Source: Marisa cornuarietis (Eukaryota > Mollusca > Gastropoda > Architaenioglossa > Ampullariidae). From it: DNA of 64,000 bases. A model generated the notes under the pieces. The model searched no databases and had not been told where the DNA came from. It worked only from the letters and a program-made list of their open reading frames with translations. Of this stretch, positions 49,736-62,700 are shown in pieces. The stretch covers positions 8,543,501 to 8,607,500 of the forward strand of contig SMMW01000046.1 of the NCBI GenBank assembly GCA_004794655.1. Direction: 5' to 3'. Positions within the stretch are counted from its first letter, which is position 1, and every line of letters starts with the position of its first letter. A program made the translations under genes and the position numbers.

Positions 49736-51180
49736 ACCTGTGACAGAGATGGTGGGATTTTTTAATGTGACCTGTGTCATGAGATAACTCTAGGGGGTAG
49801 GTAACAATCTGCCCACTTAGTGTCTAGGGTGGTTGTTGACAAGCCTGAGGCCCTTTTGGCAAGAAAGAGGGGGGCGTGTGTCCAGTGTAGAGGCGTATGT
49901 TTTGGTATGGACGCGTGGAACAGAAGGTGCTAAGTGATTTCGGCCGCCATGCGTGACCGATGGCTGGCTAAATGTCAACAAAGTCTGAGGAGAGGGGAAA
50001 GATACCTCGGGGCAGCGCGCACCTGGTTCCCGCCAGACCATGTAATAGGACAGGGGGAAGGGAGGTTTAGCCACCTGACCGCAACCACCTGTAGGCGTGG
50101 CCAGTGGTCAGAGAGAGATCCACTGTCAATTGCTGGCTGTAATTGTAGCTGATTGGATGATGAGTGAGTGACCAATGGCATCCCTCGATGTATGTATCTG
50201 TGAGAATGTAGAGAGATAAATAGAGAGACAAGAACACACTTCACTTGCTTTTCGGCGAACGTCTGAGTGGTGGAGCAATGGGTCACCAGCCGAAGCGACT
50301 TCAGCTTTCTAACGCCAGCTACACTTCTGCCTCGGACCGGGTCTTAGCCACGAGGGCAAGACTCGGGAGGAAAGAAGTCGGGTTAGAGAACCTTGAGAGA
50401 AGGAGGCAAGTAATTGACGACGGACTGTCAAGACTGCCTGCTGTTGTCGTGGAGAATAAAGGGCTGTGTGACTGTGGGCTCGCTCTACCGGTGTGAGAGG
50501 TAGAGGCTCAACGTTGAGGTCGCTAGAAGTCGTCGGTTCTCAAGGGCTGAGACCGTCTGTGGTGGTGTTCGTTTGACGGCTGTACGAGGCATTACAGTCG
50601 TCGAAGAACCCACATGTGTACCCTCGAGTGGTACAAGGCTCGAATCTGGGTCACCGGGAGAAGCAGTTGTCGCTCTCTGACGTGGTGACAGTTCGAGGGA
50701 GGAAGACGTCAGACCATCAGACATCACTTCGAAGGGAAATCGTCAGTGTGTCGTGGCAGTCAGCTGAAGTATTGGACTCTCAACAAACCAGCTGTAACAG
50801 AGCTAAGTTGGTGCGTTTGCGAGTGTGTACGGTATTTGTAAAGAGAGGCAACAGCACTGTAACATCAGAAGTACGCTCTAGCATGGATAGTATTGGGACC
50901 CCCCTAGACGAGTCCATTTTACTCTATTGTATTTGAAATGCTTTTGTAATTAATAAATCTTTTCTTTATTGTTACATTGAAATCACACGTCGTTGAGTAT
51001 TGTGGGGGCTCGTAAGCCAAGTTGTGTAATTGAATGACCGACGTGTGATTATCGTGTGTTTTCCCCTGCAGTTAATGTTGACGTGGGTGACTAGTGTTGA
51101 GTAACTAGTGCCCACGTGCCCATTCCTCGGGGCCAGTATTCACGTTCTGGTTGAGAGACCAGGGATACTGTCACAACCTG
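49736..51180 (+). mobile_element. Solo-LTR-like insertion (1435 bp, 5-bp duplication)
   Basis: The body 49741-51175 begins TGACAGAG and ends CTGTCACA (TG...CA, inverted ends), with ACCTG at 49736-49740 and 51176-51180. It is clearly richer in G+C than the DNA on both sides. A TATA-like GAGATAAATAGAG lies near 50213-50225. Poly(A) signals AATAAA lie at about 50454 and 50952. A perfect 12-bp inverted repeat AATCACACGTCG (50981-50992) / CGACGTGTGATT (51039-51050) follows. Size, ends and duplication fit a recombined LTR retrotransposon. No gag or pol text is present, so the clade is unknown. It ends 88 bases before an exon of the next gene. Confidence 0.6.
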
Positions 51181-51268
51181 AAGTTTTTAATATTAAATAT
51201 TTCATGACATGTACAGCTTTCGAGAAAAGCAACTTCTTTGTTTTACTAGCATTTGTGTGTATGTGCAG

Positions 51269-54200
51269 ATGTTGGATTAGCAGAATTGACTGGGGCATCT
51301 GTTAGTGGCTTAACAGAACAAGACAGATATGTGCTGGCAGATCTATATGCGATGGTCATTTCTGGGTCAGATAGCAGCATTCAGATTTTGGAGCAGCATT
51401 CTTCATACCTGGAATATGACATTACTATGGGTAAGATCATTGAATTACTGGCTTTGCTGTTTCTTTCTTCAAGCCAAAAGAAGTTTTACAGAAATTAACA
51501 TCGTCACCTGAACATGCCACTATATCTTTTCTTGTTCCTTTTATTGTAGAGCACACCCTTAGCTGTAGCTGTGGGAGATTTTTCGAGCAGCACCCAACAT
51601 CCATCGATGACACAGTGAACGAGAATCTGGAACGCCTGCTGAGGCAGATTCGTACAGGCCTGTGCCGGTGCCTCCAGAATAATCCGGACCCAGACAGCAA
51701 TGATGTACGTACACAACGCAACCCACGGATTGCCAGGAAAACTCTGTTACATGGAGCAGCCGCGGCAGGCCACCTGAATATTGCACAGTTTTTGCTAGCT
51801 CACGGGTGTTCTGTCAATAAGGTGAGCAAAGGTTTTCCATCACTTTGTTTGATTAAAGTATTTTCCTGCTTATATATATGTATATATTCAACATGAAACA
51901 ATGAAAGAGAGGGAGCCATGTTTCAAAAAAAAAATCAGACAGTTTAATGGCCACCTTCATTCCTATTCCGGAAGTTGCAGTTATGCAGCTTCTTTCTACT
52001 GTGATTTTCTGTGTTCGAACTCCTGTTGGGCTTTTCCACCCTCTACATTAGTCATTCATGATGACTTTGTTAAATAGCAACAGTTTCCCTTGAAAGTTAT
52101 ACATACTGTGCCATTTTTCTTAACATTGTAAACATTCAGAATGTAGAGTCCTTGGAATCAAGAATGGTACTATGTTATTTGTAGCCCAGAGAAAAGCTCA
52201 TTTTCAGTGTAAAAAAAAAATGGAAATAAGCCATAAGCATCTAAAGATTTAGAAGAATTTTTGTGATCACTTTTCATTCTTGAGCTAATCACTCTAGTTA
52301 TATGACTTTGATTACTAAAAATATATTCTTGATATGTTACAAAAGGAGATCACCAAATCAAACTTTGCTAAGTATTTGTATTCATGTGTGTAAGATGTAA
52401 GAAAGGGTCATGTGTGCACATCCTAGAGATAATTCAGAAGCCTTAACTCAATCAAGATGGGTTGCCACTTTGGCAAAGACACTCACGTTCACACAGTCAC
52501 CTGGACATTTGCACATTCTTTTTTTTCAGTTGTAAACAGAACAACTAAATCTACCTCATCAAGCCCTGTATACATTAAATTGTATTAACAAAATATGGTA
52601 CAGCACTTAATAAAATTATACAATAGTTGTTGAAGAAAAACTCATTCTTAAAGTACATCCAGAAAGCTACTTATTTAGTCAACAACTTTAATTATCAAAT
52701 ATTCCAATAGAAAGTTTCTTTTTCTGAGTTTTATTGTTTTATTTTTAGTTCGGCACAAGGTCACTTTTTTTTTTTTTTTACAGTTCACACTTGATAATGT
52801 TCTTTTACAACACCATTAATTATAATCAGTGGAGCCTGATGTTCCACTGTTCCAAGAAAATACATATATATTCCATAAATTATCTGAAAAATCACTGATG
52901 CCTCCACGAGGGAACAGACATTAAAACAAATCGGTGCTGCCTCTTGGGGACAAGCGACCATAACTTTCCTGGCCCAGATACTCCAGGATAAAAATACTGC
53001 ACCTATGACAGTTCAGAGAAAACAACATTACTTAGACTTATTTATATAAAAATACAACAAAAAATTTAAATGTTACAAAACCCAAAGTACAAAAGAAATG
53101 TGATTTCCGCACCTTACTTGAAAGTTTTAGCCTTCACTTCTCAAAACGCAGTGGTCTCTGCACTTGCCATGTCTCCCTAGGAAGTAAAGCATGAGCCTGC
53201 GATGGTTAATTATATTTGTTTCCCCTGTTCTATTCCAAACTATCTGAAAAAAGCTATTTCTCATTCAGCAGGTGTGGCAACCACCAGCCCAGTGCTAACT
53301 AGTTAACCTTATGTCACCCTTCTGTGACACACTTCAAAAATGACTATTAGCAATCCAGATAAAAAACCTAGTATCTTTAATGGCAAATAAACAATTGTTC
53401 AGGATTAGTTTCTTACTAAATGTAAAAGATAATACTAAGAAAAAAATGTTTTACAATTTTGCAGGGTACAAATATCTACAACTATACTCCACTGTTTCTG
53501 GCTATTTGCACCAATCGGGTTGACATTGTCACAGCACTTTTGGCAGACCCCAACATCAATGTCAACATCCAGTCAAAGGCAGAGTTGGTAACTCCTCTTA
53601 TGGAGGCCATGTTTACTCAAAAGATGCACTTTGTTGATCAACTTCTTGCTGTGCCGTCACTGGATTTAAATATTCGAAACTTCAGGCAGGAAGCTGCAGT
53701 TATTATTGCTGCAAGGTAAGCAGTTTCATCAGAACCTACTAATTGAAACATTTGAACAGCACAATGGGATTTTTTTTAAAATAAAGTAGACATTTCTTTT
53801 AAAAAAATACTAAAATTATGAATCTTAGTTTAGTTATATAGTGTTTCTGATGAAGTTAACAGTATCATTCAACTCTTAATCCATTCTTGACGGAGGCCGA
53901 GATGCCGTTACAACCCTAGCTGGTAGCATGAATTTACCAATTTTTCAAAAAATTATAGAAAATTAACGAAAAGAGGTAGAACAATTAAAATTGATAATGA
54001 TAGATCAGAATGTGTACAAAAGAATCAGCTTTACCTTGTGTTTGCTTAAAAACACACTTTTATAGTATTTTCAACAGAAGGTGCCATGATAATGACGAAG
54101 TAGAAAAAGTTTAAGAAAGGTTTCACAAGCCTTAAAAATGAAAATAAAAAATAAGGGAGGAAACTACTCACACCGCTTAGAAATTGTCTACTATGATTCT

Positions 54201-56500
54201 CTCCCTTGAACTGACAGGAAGTCAAGATTATTTAGTCAACAAAGGAAAGTTCGAGAATTGAAGCACGTTGTGTCTCACTTTGACATGGATTTTTACTTCA
54301 ACAACCACAAAGGAGAAGAAAATAGTAAGTAATATTAACATCTTAATTTATATTCTAATAAAAAATATGTTTGTTTGGTACTTTATGTCGGTATATATTG
54401 TGTAAATAATTGTTTTTGTTAATTTCCGACAGCTGACCTTCAAATGTTCTAAAACGCGTACAGTCATAATCTTTCATTTGATTTTAATACTCGAAGACTA
54501 AACCTATGTATCTTAAAACTTACACCAAGTGAATGTTTTAAAAATGCTCATTAAAATGGTGTATTACTGATGGTTGTCTTTACTGTAGGTTAAGATATAT
54601 AAATTTTCAAAGCTGCCGGTCCAACTTTCTACCCTGGGTATTTGGTAGCCATTTTCAAAACAGAAAGACAGGTACCTTGGGGAAACGCAGAAAATTACTG
54701 TCAAACGTAAAAACTACGACATAAAAAGAAGATCAATCGATAGAAAAATGAAGCAACTATCGAATTCATTAATTTTTTTATCGGAAACAACGCATTTTGA
54801 AACGTACAAAAAATCGAAAAAAGCCCCTCCAGCCCCAGCTCCGGGGGTTGTCCGCGCGGGCTGGCGAATTCCCCAGCCCCTTCAAGAAAGGATTAAAATT
54901 AGTCTGTTAAAGTCAGGCAGAACAGTTTATGAAGCTGAGCCAAACATTTATGGTTCTCACCCAGCATGATATTCCTAAAATATAATTGTGGAAACACAAG
55001 CTTGCCAACTCACAAAAAAGCACCCGACACAGGAAGAAAGAGAAATAGGGACCAAATTCTTTTAATAGATATGTGGAGACAAAACAGTGTGCACAGGAAC
55101 ACCAGGATCACATGATGGTACTTCAGTCGCATGATGGTACTACATCTGATGATTTCAGAATGGGTCATGAAAAACTTCTGGAGAGAATTCTTCAAGCAGG
55201 TGCTTACCCAGATGCACAAGACAGTCGGGGTCACACAGGACTCATGTTTGCAGTCAGTTATGGTGACAAAAACATTACCAGGATGCTGCTGAAGTATGGA
55301 GCCAGCTTAAACCTGCGCAGCAACACGGGAGAAACTCCACTCCTCATGGCTGTGAGCAATGGTAAAGACAAGTCATAACAAAGCAAAATGTAGATCTTTG
55401 TCCTTTTTCACAGTCTTATATATGTTACATAAGTCTTTTTTCAAGCAGTCAGTGTATTGTTGCACTGAAGCAGAGTATTAAAAGCTTATTTATCATTGTA
55501 TTGCATCACATTCAAGGGTAGGCTTCCTGTTGTGAGAGCAGAAGACATTATTTTTGTCTCACGTGTGAAGACTTTTTTTTTCCTAGGCAACTATGCAGTC
55601 ACAGAGATACTTCTGGATGCAGGTGCCAACCCTGATGATGTTTCTGATGATGGCTTTCCAGCAATAATGCTGGCAGCATATTCAGACTACAGTAGCATAC
55701 TGCGTTTGCTCCTGGAAAGAGGGGCCAATGTGCACCAGGCCAACACACAGGACTACTCAGCTGTTCATGTGGCTGCTTGGAATGGCCTCATGAAATGTCT
55801 GCACATCCTTTTGCAGTGTGGGGCCCACCCAGATGCCCAGACTCGAGACCGCAATACTCCTCTTTCCCTGGCTGCCCATGGCAACCACCAGCTGATTGTG
55901 AACATTCTTCTGCAGAGAGGTTGCAATGTGAACAATGCAGACAAAGACTTGGACACTCCTCTTCACTATGCAGCCTTTAATGGCAATGAGGAAATTGTGG
56001 AGGAGCTGATAGAGCATGGAGCGGATCCGGACGTCCACAACCGCCTTAACGTCTCCCCACTATGGAATGCAGTCTACCGCCAGCATCATGGGGTCGTCCG
56101 AGAGCTGCTGAAGCAGAATGTTACTCTTAACGATGCCAGCGTGGGTATAGAGCAGCATGCACAAGCCATAGATGTAGTGACAGTTTTTGACACGCCTCGC
56201 ACACCCATGTGGGTAGCTACCAATGGGGGAGATCAGGAAACAGTCTCTCTTCTACTGACAGCAGGCTATGATGTCACTAGGGAGGCCTGGATTGGCTCTG
56301 GTCACTTTCCTGGGAAATCAAAGGAAGACAAAAATTTGATAAATATTCTCTCCTTCCACCACAAAACACCTATGCGTCTTCTTTCCCTCTGCCGAAACTT
56401 CTTCCGCAAGCAGGGAGGTCGACAGATTCATGACTTTGTTCGGAGACTTGAAATTCCACTGTTTCTCAGGAACTATATCACACTGACAGACATGATGTAA
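51269..56500 (+). CDS. Ankyrin-repeat SOCS-box protein (ASB-like), 5' end not found
   Basis: Visible exons are 51269-51430, 51550-51821, 53465-53715, 54218-54328, 55069-55361 and 55587-56500, totalling 666 residues plus TAA. An N-terminal region (LTEQDRYVLADLYAMVI) is followed by about ten or eleven ankyrin repeats, for example KTLLHGAAAAGHLNIAQFLL, GHTGLMFAVSYGDKNITRML and DTPLHYAAFNGNEEIVEELI. The C-terminus TPMRLLSLCRNFFRKQGGRQ followed by IHDFVRRLEIPLFLRNYI is a SOCS box: a BC-box for elongin B/C, then a Cul5-box-like IPLFL. This marks a substrate receptor of a Cullin-5 ubiquitin ligase. The start lies upstream, since the first visible exon begins in phase 1; the earliest in-frame ATG seen is 51352. 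The fourth donor is uncertain: GTAAGT at 54325 is stronger, but only GTAATA at 54329 keeps the frame into 55069. Poly(A) signals lie at 57259-57269. Confidence 0.85.
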
Positions 56501-59500
56501 GAAATTTATTTTAAATCTTTATTTGATAAACAAACTGCACTTGAGACTACAACCATAATCTAAACCGGTAAGTTACATAACTTTTTTAATCAAAGGGGAA
56601 TATTTATAAATTAAGGCATGCCTGCATGTGCTTAATCCCTGAATCTGTGATGTTGGACTGCTGTAAATTTTATGCTGAGCTGGATCAGCAACGTGATGCT
56701 TTACTGAGGATTGAGGGTGGCAGCATATGTATACTGACCGCATTTGCACATTGTTTCCATCTTTGCTGTACCTTATTGTTGAATGTGCAGAAGTATAACT
56801 CCATATGTATTTAAAGGTTTTGCATGGCCTCTCATGTGAATCAAATGAAGATCGCACACAATTTATCACAAACACTTGCACAAATTTTCTTACACACTTG
56901 TGGATCTGTCCTGAAATCTTTCCTTACTCTCCATCATTGCCTTGTCAGTCATATCTTGCTCTTGATTTTCCCTCCCCCAATTCCCCTGATGTGTTGCTCT
57001 TATTCTATCAGTAATGTCCTTGCTTGCTTGCAACTGGGCCAGAACAAAAAGTGAAAATGAAGGTTTAAGTAAAAGGCACATTTAAAGCAGATGTTGAATG
57101 GGTCACTACAAAGATGCCCAGCCTTCTTTTTCGCAGGTCAACAATTGCTTGTCTCCAGGCAATCAGCAATGTGCTCTATTGACTACCCAGTATTTTTCTT
57201 TTATAAAGACAGTCTTTTTATAAATGTCGTTATCTAAAAAATAATAATAATAATAATAATAAAATAAACAATCCCTTTTTACAACACATTATGAACTTTG
57301 TTGTTTTGAAGAATAAGCAAGCGTATTTTACAAAAACACCCACACAAAGTCATAATAGTTAAAACCAGTAAAATGAGATGTTTTTATTCAACTGATAGCA
57401 AATGATTCATCAACATAAAATCATATTACCTTAAACATTCTCATGTATCGTCATATACAAATATTCCTTCTCAACCTACTTGGTTGCCATATCAGCAGAT
57501 CCTAAAATGCTGCATGAATTCTGTAATACAAATCATACATTTAACTGTGGTTAATGTGGTTCAAACATCTGCATTTTTACCATAAACCTTGTGTTTCACT
57601 GCATCTGTTGGGGGAAGGGGAAGCAGGTAGCTGGACTCTTCTATGCACACTCACTTGTTTGGCTTATACAGAAATATGCCCTAGCAATCTGGGATGCAAA
57701 AAAATTGACATGCCTTTAAGGCACTTTCTTTCAAATGTTTACATTTAACGATTAAATTTCTGAGTAGAAGATTGTGCATGTTAGGATGCCTAGATAATCA
57801 GAAGCAGACCAAAGAACTATTGTGCAGCTAAAAACTTTCAGAAAGATGCTGATGTAATAAACATGGCACATGAAAATTTTGCATTGCACTTGCAACATGC
57901 TTGTGAAGATGACAAAGTGCTATGATGCATATCAGGATCACAGGGTAGGAGAAAATGTTAAACTTAAAAAAAAAGCCTTGGCAAAAATTGCAGAGAGTAA
58001 AATTACTTTTTTTTTTCCTTGTAAGGCTGCAAGACTACACCTTAAACCAACACAAAGTAAGAAAAATCCAGACCTAGAGATGAAGATATTAAGAACTTCA
58101 CCTCTTTTATGCTGATAGGAACTTTTGTTCTAAATGATGTAAGATGGAACAGTGCACTGCATTAAAATGTCATCATGGCAATCTTATGAGCACATTCTGT
58201 GACTCAACTTTAAGCAATCACATCACTTCTGAGATAAAAGCGGGCAGTTTTTTGTTTTTAAAAACGTCACCAAAAAAAAAAATGTTTCTCCAAGAGGCAG
58301 CAGCTCAAATAATTGTGACATATCTATTGTACGCTCAAATAATGTGATATATGGATTGTACACTCTTCAGTACACCACATTCTACCTGCATATCCTTAGA
58401 TGTGTGCCTAAACAACCCATTAGTCTTCACTGGAACTTCAGCAGTAGTGACACTTTTTTCATAGCACAAAAACACAGCTGTGAAGAACTTTTCAAATATC
58501 TGCAAATGCTTAAAGAGGGACACGGTAGTCATAGTGTGTTTTGACAAAAATTACAGCTTAGAGATTATTATTGTTCTAGAATACCTCTTCCATGCTTTAC
58601 TTAACTTCATTTACTTCAAAATAGCTTGAAAAATACTTTATTTCATTTATGTTTTTTCTACATGACTTACTTTTTTTGTTTTGTTTTTTTTTTAACATTT
58701 TAATGAGACTTGGACTTTACATCAAGAGTAAATAAGTCATGGATCCCACCATTGGAAAGTGCTGAATTTTATTTATCTAAAGAATGCAAATTTGATTATA
58801 ATAAACAATCATATTTTTAGTTTTCCTGGTTTTTCTTGCACTTCTCACTTTTCTACAACAAAAAACCTACACTTACTATTCCACTTTTCTGTTTTACCTT
58901 TTGTTACATTCCAACTTTAATAACTCCCTAATCATTAAAGAAAGAGCTAAGAAAATTTGCAAGATGTTTATAGTTCTTTAAAATCATTTAAAGACAACTA
59001 GCTAGGATAATTATGCAATATGTTATGATGTTTCGATTGTTATTTTTGAAATTTTGCTACGTAAATCGTTGGAAAAAAAATCAACAAAAAATAAGCCATA
59101 GGAAACATTTCATGCAACCACATTGCTATTTAAGTATTTCATGAAATAACAAATAGCAGCAAATAGATTTGTTTTATGTAGCATGGTTATGATGCCATTA
59201 AAGTTTAATATTGATCATTTAGTGGGCATTATTGATCATTTCCATGGCAATTAATGGTTACATTCAAATGAAGCTTTTCTGTTTCATTATTCTTAACATG
59301 CCTTAACAATATATACCCAATAGAACAGTCCCAAAGTACTGTACCAAAAAGCCACCTAGTAATGCCGTGTCCCTCCTTAAGAATTGTTGCATTCTTGTCA
59401 TATATATCAACAAGGTAAACAGGAACAAACTTCTCACAAGTCAACCAAACACAAGAAACTTGAGGAGACCTGAGAAAAAGACCATAAAAAACCTCCCCAT

Positions 59501-59756
59501 CCCATGCACATTGTGCACCAAGGAGAGGTATCAATACAACTTGTGCAGCCAATGAGAGTCAGCAATATGTTGAACTATTGACAGGAAGCATCCTCAGAAC
59601 TTGCCTTCCGAGGATGTCTCTTTTCCTCAATCCCCCATCGCCCCACCCAACCCTAAAGATAAAAGTGTCATCATCAACTAACCTCTTTACCTTTACATCC
59701 ATCAGCCACCCACCCTCACACTCATACTGCAACATTACAAAGCCACATTCTAGTCA
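56501..59756. other. 3' region between convergent genes
   Basis: Probable 3' UTR of the ankyrin/SOCS gene runs to the overlapping AATAAA signals at 57259-57269, which follow an AAT repeat. On the minus strand an AATAAA at 58768-58773 is a candidate poly(A) signal for DRAP1, implying a 3' UTR of about 1 kb. No further gene was recognised between them. Confidence 0.45.
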
Positions 59757-62700
59757 TCATGTGTCATAATCATCATCTTCTGCTGTCCGAAGACCCGCTC
59801 TCATCACTGGAACAGACATCTGTGAAAATCCTACAGCCCCAGGTGCTTGAAGGGACCAAGAAACAGGTGGAGCTCTGCCATCAGAAAGACCTTGATAGGC
59901 AACACCTCCAGCTGGATACCTGATAGTAAAAGTTGTAACAGTCCCAAGTAGCAGTCAATCAATATGGTTCACCATCAATTCAATGTTACTGCTTGCTAAA
60001 CCTTTTCAAAAGTTATAATGCATCTAGTAAGTGACCCAATGTAATCACTTTTGCACTTGACAAAGATAATCTTATTCATAATTTTCATAGTTTGTGATCA
60101 CAGTTCTTTCCCTAAACCAGAAATGTAACTGTACTTCTGAGATTTAGACAAAGGATGCATCTCTCTTGTCCATCGTACTACTAAATTCAACAGCGTTTCA
60201 ATAAACTGTGGCAAGGTACAAGAAGACAAACAGCTGTCTAAAAAAGCAACAAGAAAAATAATGGCAGAAATCAATGAAAATCTCAAGATTGTCTTATTTA
60301 CATTGTTTTCATGACAAGTTACCTGGACTTTACAATAAAAATTAAATCGTGCCAAGAATATCAATAAATTTTCAAGTGCTGCACTAAAGCAGGTTCTACA
60401 TGCTTTCAAAAAACAGGAAAAATCATCTCCCCTCTCAGATGCATGCAAGTACCATCCCAACGGTGACCGGACACTTAATCCCCAGACACTTAATCCCTAG
60501 CCACTTAATCCCCAGACACTTCATCCTCAAAAATGCCCCCAAATGGCAACACAACACTCAAAACTGCTATTTTGTGAACTTGAAATATTATAACCTTAAG
60601 AGAAATGTGTCGCGTGGTAACTCTAATGAGACGGAGCAATCGCCCATTGCACAGCGATATGAGGCAATGGATAGTTTTCTGTACCTCCGATCATTAGCGT
60701 ACCTGTCATATTGTTTAACAACACTTTCATATCATATTGTTGAAGAACATTGACTTTAATAGCTCACATGAACTTTAATGTTATAGATGTTGAAGATAAG
60801 TATTATTTTAATTGTCAAACTTATTTTGATGTTTACATGAAAATAATTATTTGAATTTGAATTAAATTTTTCCTTCACTTCATAATTTTTTTAGTTTCAT
60901 TTTGAGGATTAAGTGTCTGGGATTCCATCCCAACACCACCACAGCATGCGCGCACGCACACACTAACACACAGAGTTCAGGACGTACACTACAAAAAAGA
61001 CAAAAAATGGCACCTATCCACATGAAGCAACAAAAAAAAATGCAACTGACTTTTAGAAGAATCATTCAACTTTATGGTAAGTTTTTTGCAGTTTAAGATT
61101 TCAGATTTATAGTTCTGCAACTCTCAGCTCTCAGAATCAAATATTCTATCTGATGATGATGTCTGCTCAAAAACATGCTGCTAAACTTACACGGTCATCC
61201 CAGAGTACAGGGGGACAGGAGGTACAGAAGGTGTAGGAGGTGGCATTAGCAACATCCCTGAAGAAGTTGATGGGACACTGGAAAAATTGTTGCCACTGCA
61301 GCTGGCTTCACCCTCGCCTTCTGAATCCTCCACTGCATCATCGGTCTCTTCTGAAGCATCCTGTTAAGTAACGGACATGACTAGCAGTCAGCTATAATCT
61401 ACTGAAACTGTGAAAATGGCATGTCAATGAGTGAAGTAGTTACATTATGGTAAGAAACGACTGGCAATGGCTGCACTCTGCAGCTTCTTTCTTAAATATG
61501 TTAAAAGAGATTAAGGAAAGACTATAGTGTACTCTTAACACTGGAAATATCTGCAAAGTACAAAGCAATGAATACAAGACAAAAATACAAAATACTACAC
61601 TGAATAACAAAGAAAAAGATGATAACAACAAATTTAAAAACAGCTGAATAAATATCATGAAAAATATGAACAGCTGTTTACTAAAAAGCAGTACATCAAC
61701 AATTTTGTAGCTTAACTCCATTATCTGGCTTGAAAAAGTTAATGCTGCAAAACAGGCATGATTCTTCCTCTAACACTCCCGTACATCTGAACCTGTCCTT
61801 CTTACCGAATCTGAATCTTCTGAAGACTCCATTTTGGCTTGTTTTCGTTTTCTTTCTTTCTTCTGCACAGCTGCAGAGGGGTCTCTGGGTTTCCTGGGTC
61901 TGCAACCAAAGCAAACAAATTAATATTCTACAGCAAGGAGACAGCCAGTGCAGAACCAACAAATAAAAGATACTAATGTTTCCCGAACTTTAAAAATGTG
62001 CCTTACACTTCCCCCAAGCTAAACAAAGCTTGGAAAATACACCACATTAGTTCCTTATGCTCTGACGAAAAACACAAAGCAGCTACCAAATGCTGATACC
62101 CCTGCATCTACTGGTGTTTCTGCTGCATAAATGTGAGGCAATTTCCATTCAAAAAAAAAAAGAATAAACTAATGAAGAGTTATAATGCAAACATTATGCT
62201 ACTAATTACTGCAGAAGAATAGTTACAAAACAAATGAGATGTTCACGTTTTAAATCTGTCAGCTTTGAGTGGGTGATTTTTAAAAATACTCCACAAGACC
62301 AGCTGTCACCATATCCTGAAGCTTTTGGCTCCCATTAACTCCCCTCCTTCACTATAAATAATGAAACTAGTTGTGATTGCTGCCATGAGTTTCAAAGTCA
62401 TTGACAATGGTTATAGTAAGGCTAAAACTGATACTCTACTGTGCACAAAATTATACCAGATGAAATGGTTTTAATTCTATACAACTGTCACTGCAAATAA
62501 GCAACCGTCACTTCTTGACAAAAACACTTTTTATCAAATCACTTTTTCAAACATAAAAGGAGTAGCTGATTTATCTATTCCCGTAACACTAACAAATTCC
62601 TGTGTGAATCCCACTCTGAGAAACATGTGCATCTTAAATAATGTAATCTACCAATACTGCCACCGGTTTAACAGGTTATTAAATTGACCGAAACTTGCAA

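Noticed and set aside
50245..50936. Two open frames of 83 and 106 codons
   Set aside because: They lie within the LTR-like element, in a GC-rich stretch where stops are rare, and resemble no gag or host domain.
51003..51021. TGGGGGCTCGTAAGCC as a retroviral-type tRNA-Pro primer-binding site
   Set aside because: It was tempting, but TG...CA ends and ACCTG duplications place it inside the element rather than just after an LTR, and only the first dozen bases fit.
52765..52779. T15 run as the tail of a minus-strand processed pseudogene
   Set aside because: No coding text follows on the minus strand and no flanking duplication was found.
54748..54969. 73-codon frame as an extra ankyrin-gene exon
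   Set aside because: It has no ankyrin text, no clear acceptor or donor of the needed phase, and reads Pro-rich from a local GC-rich patch.
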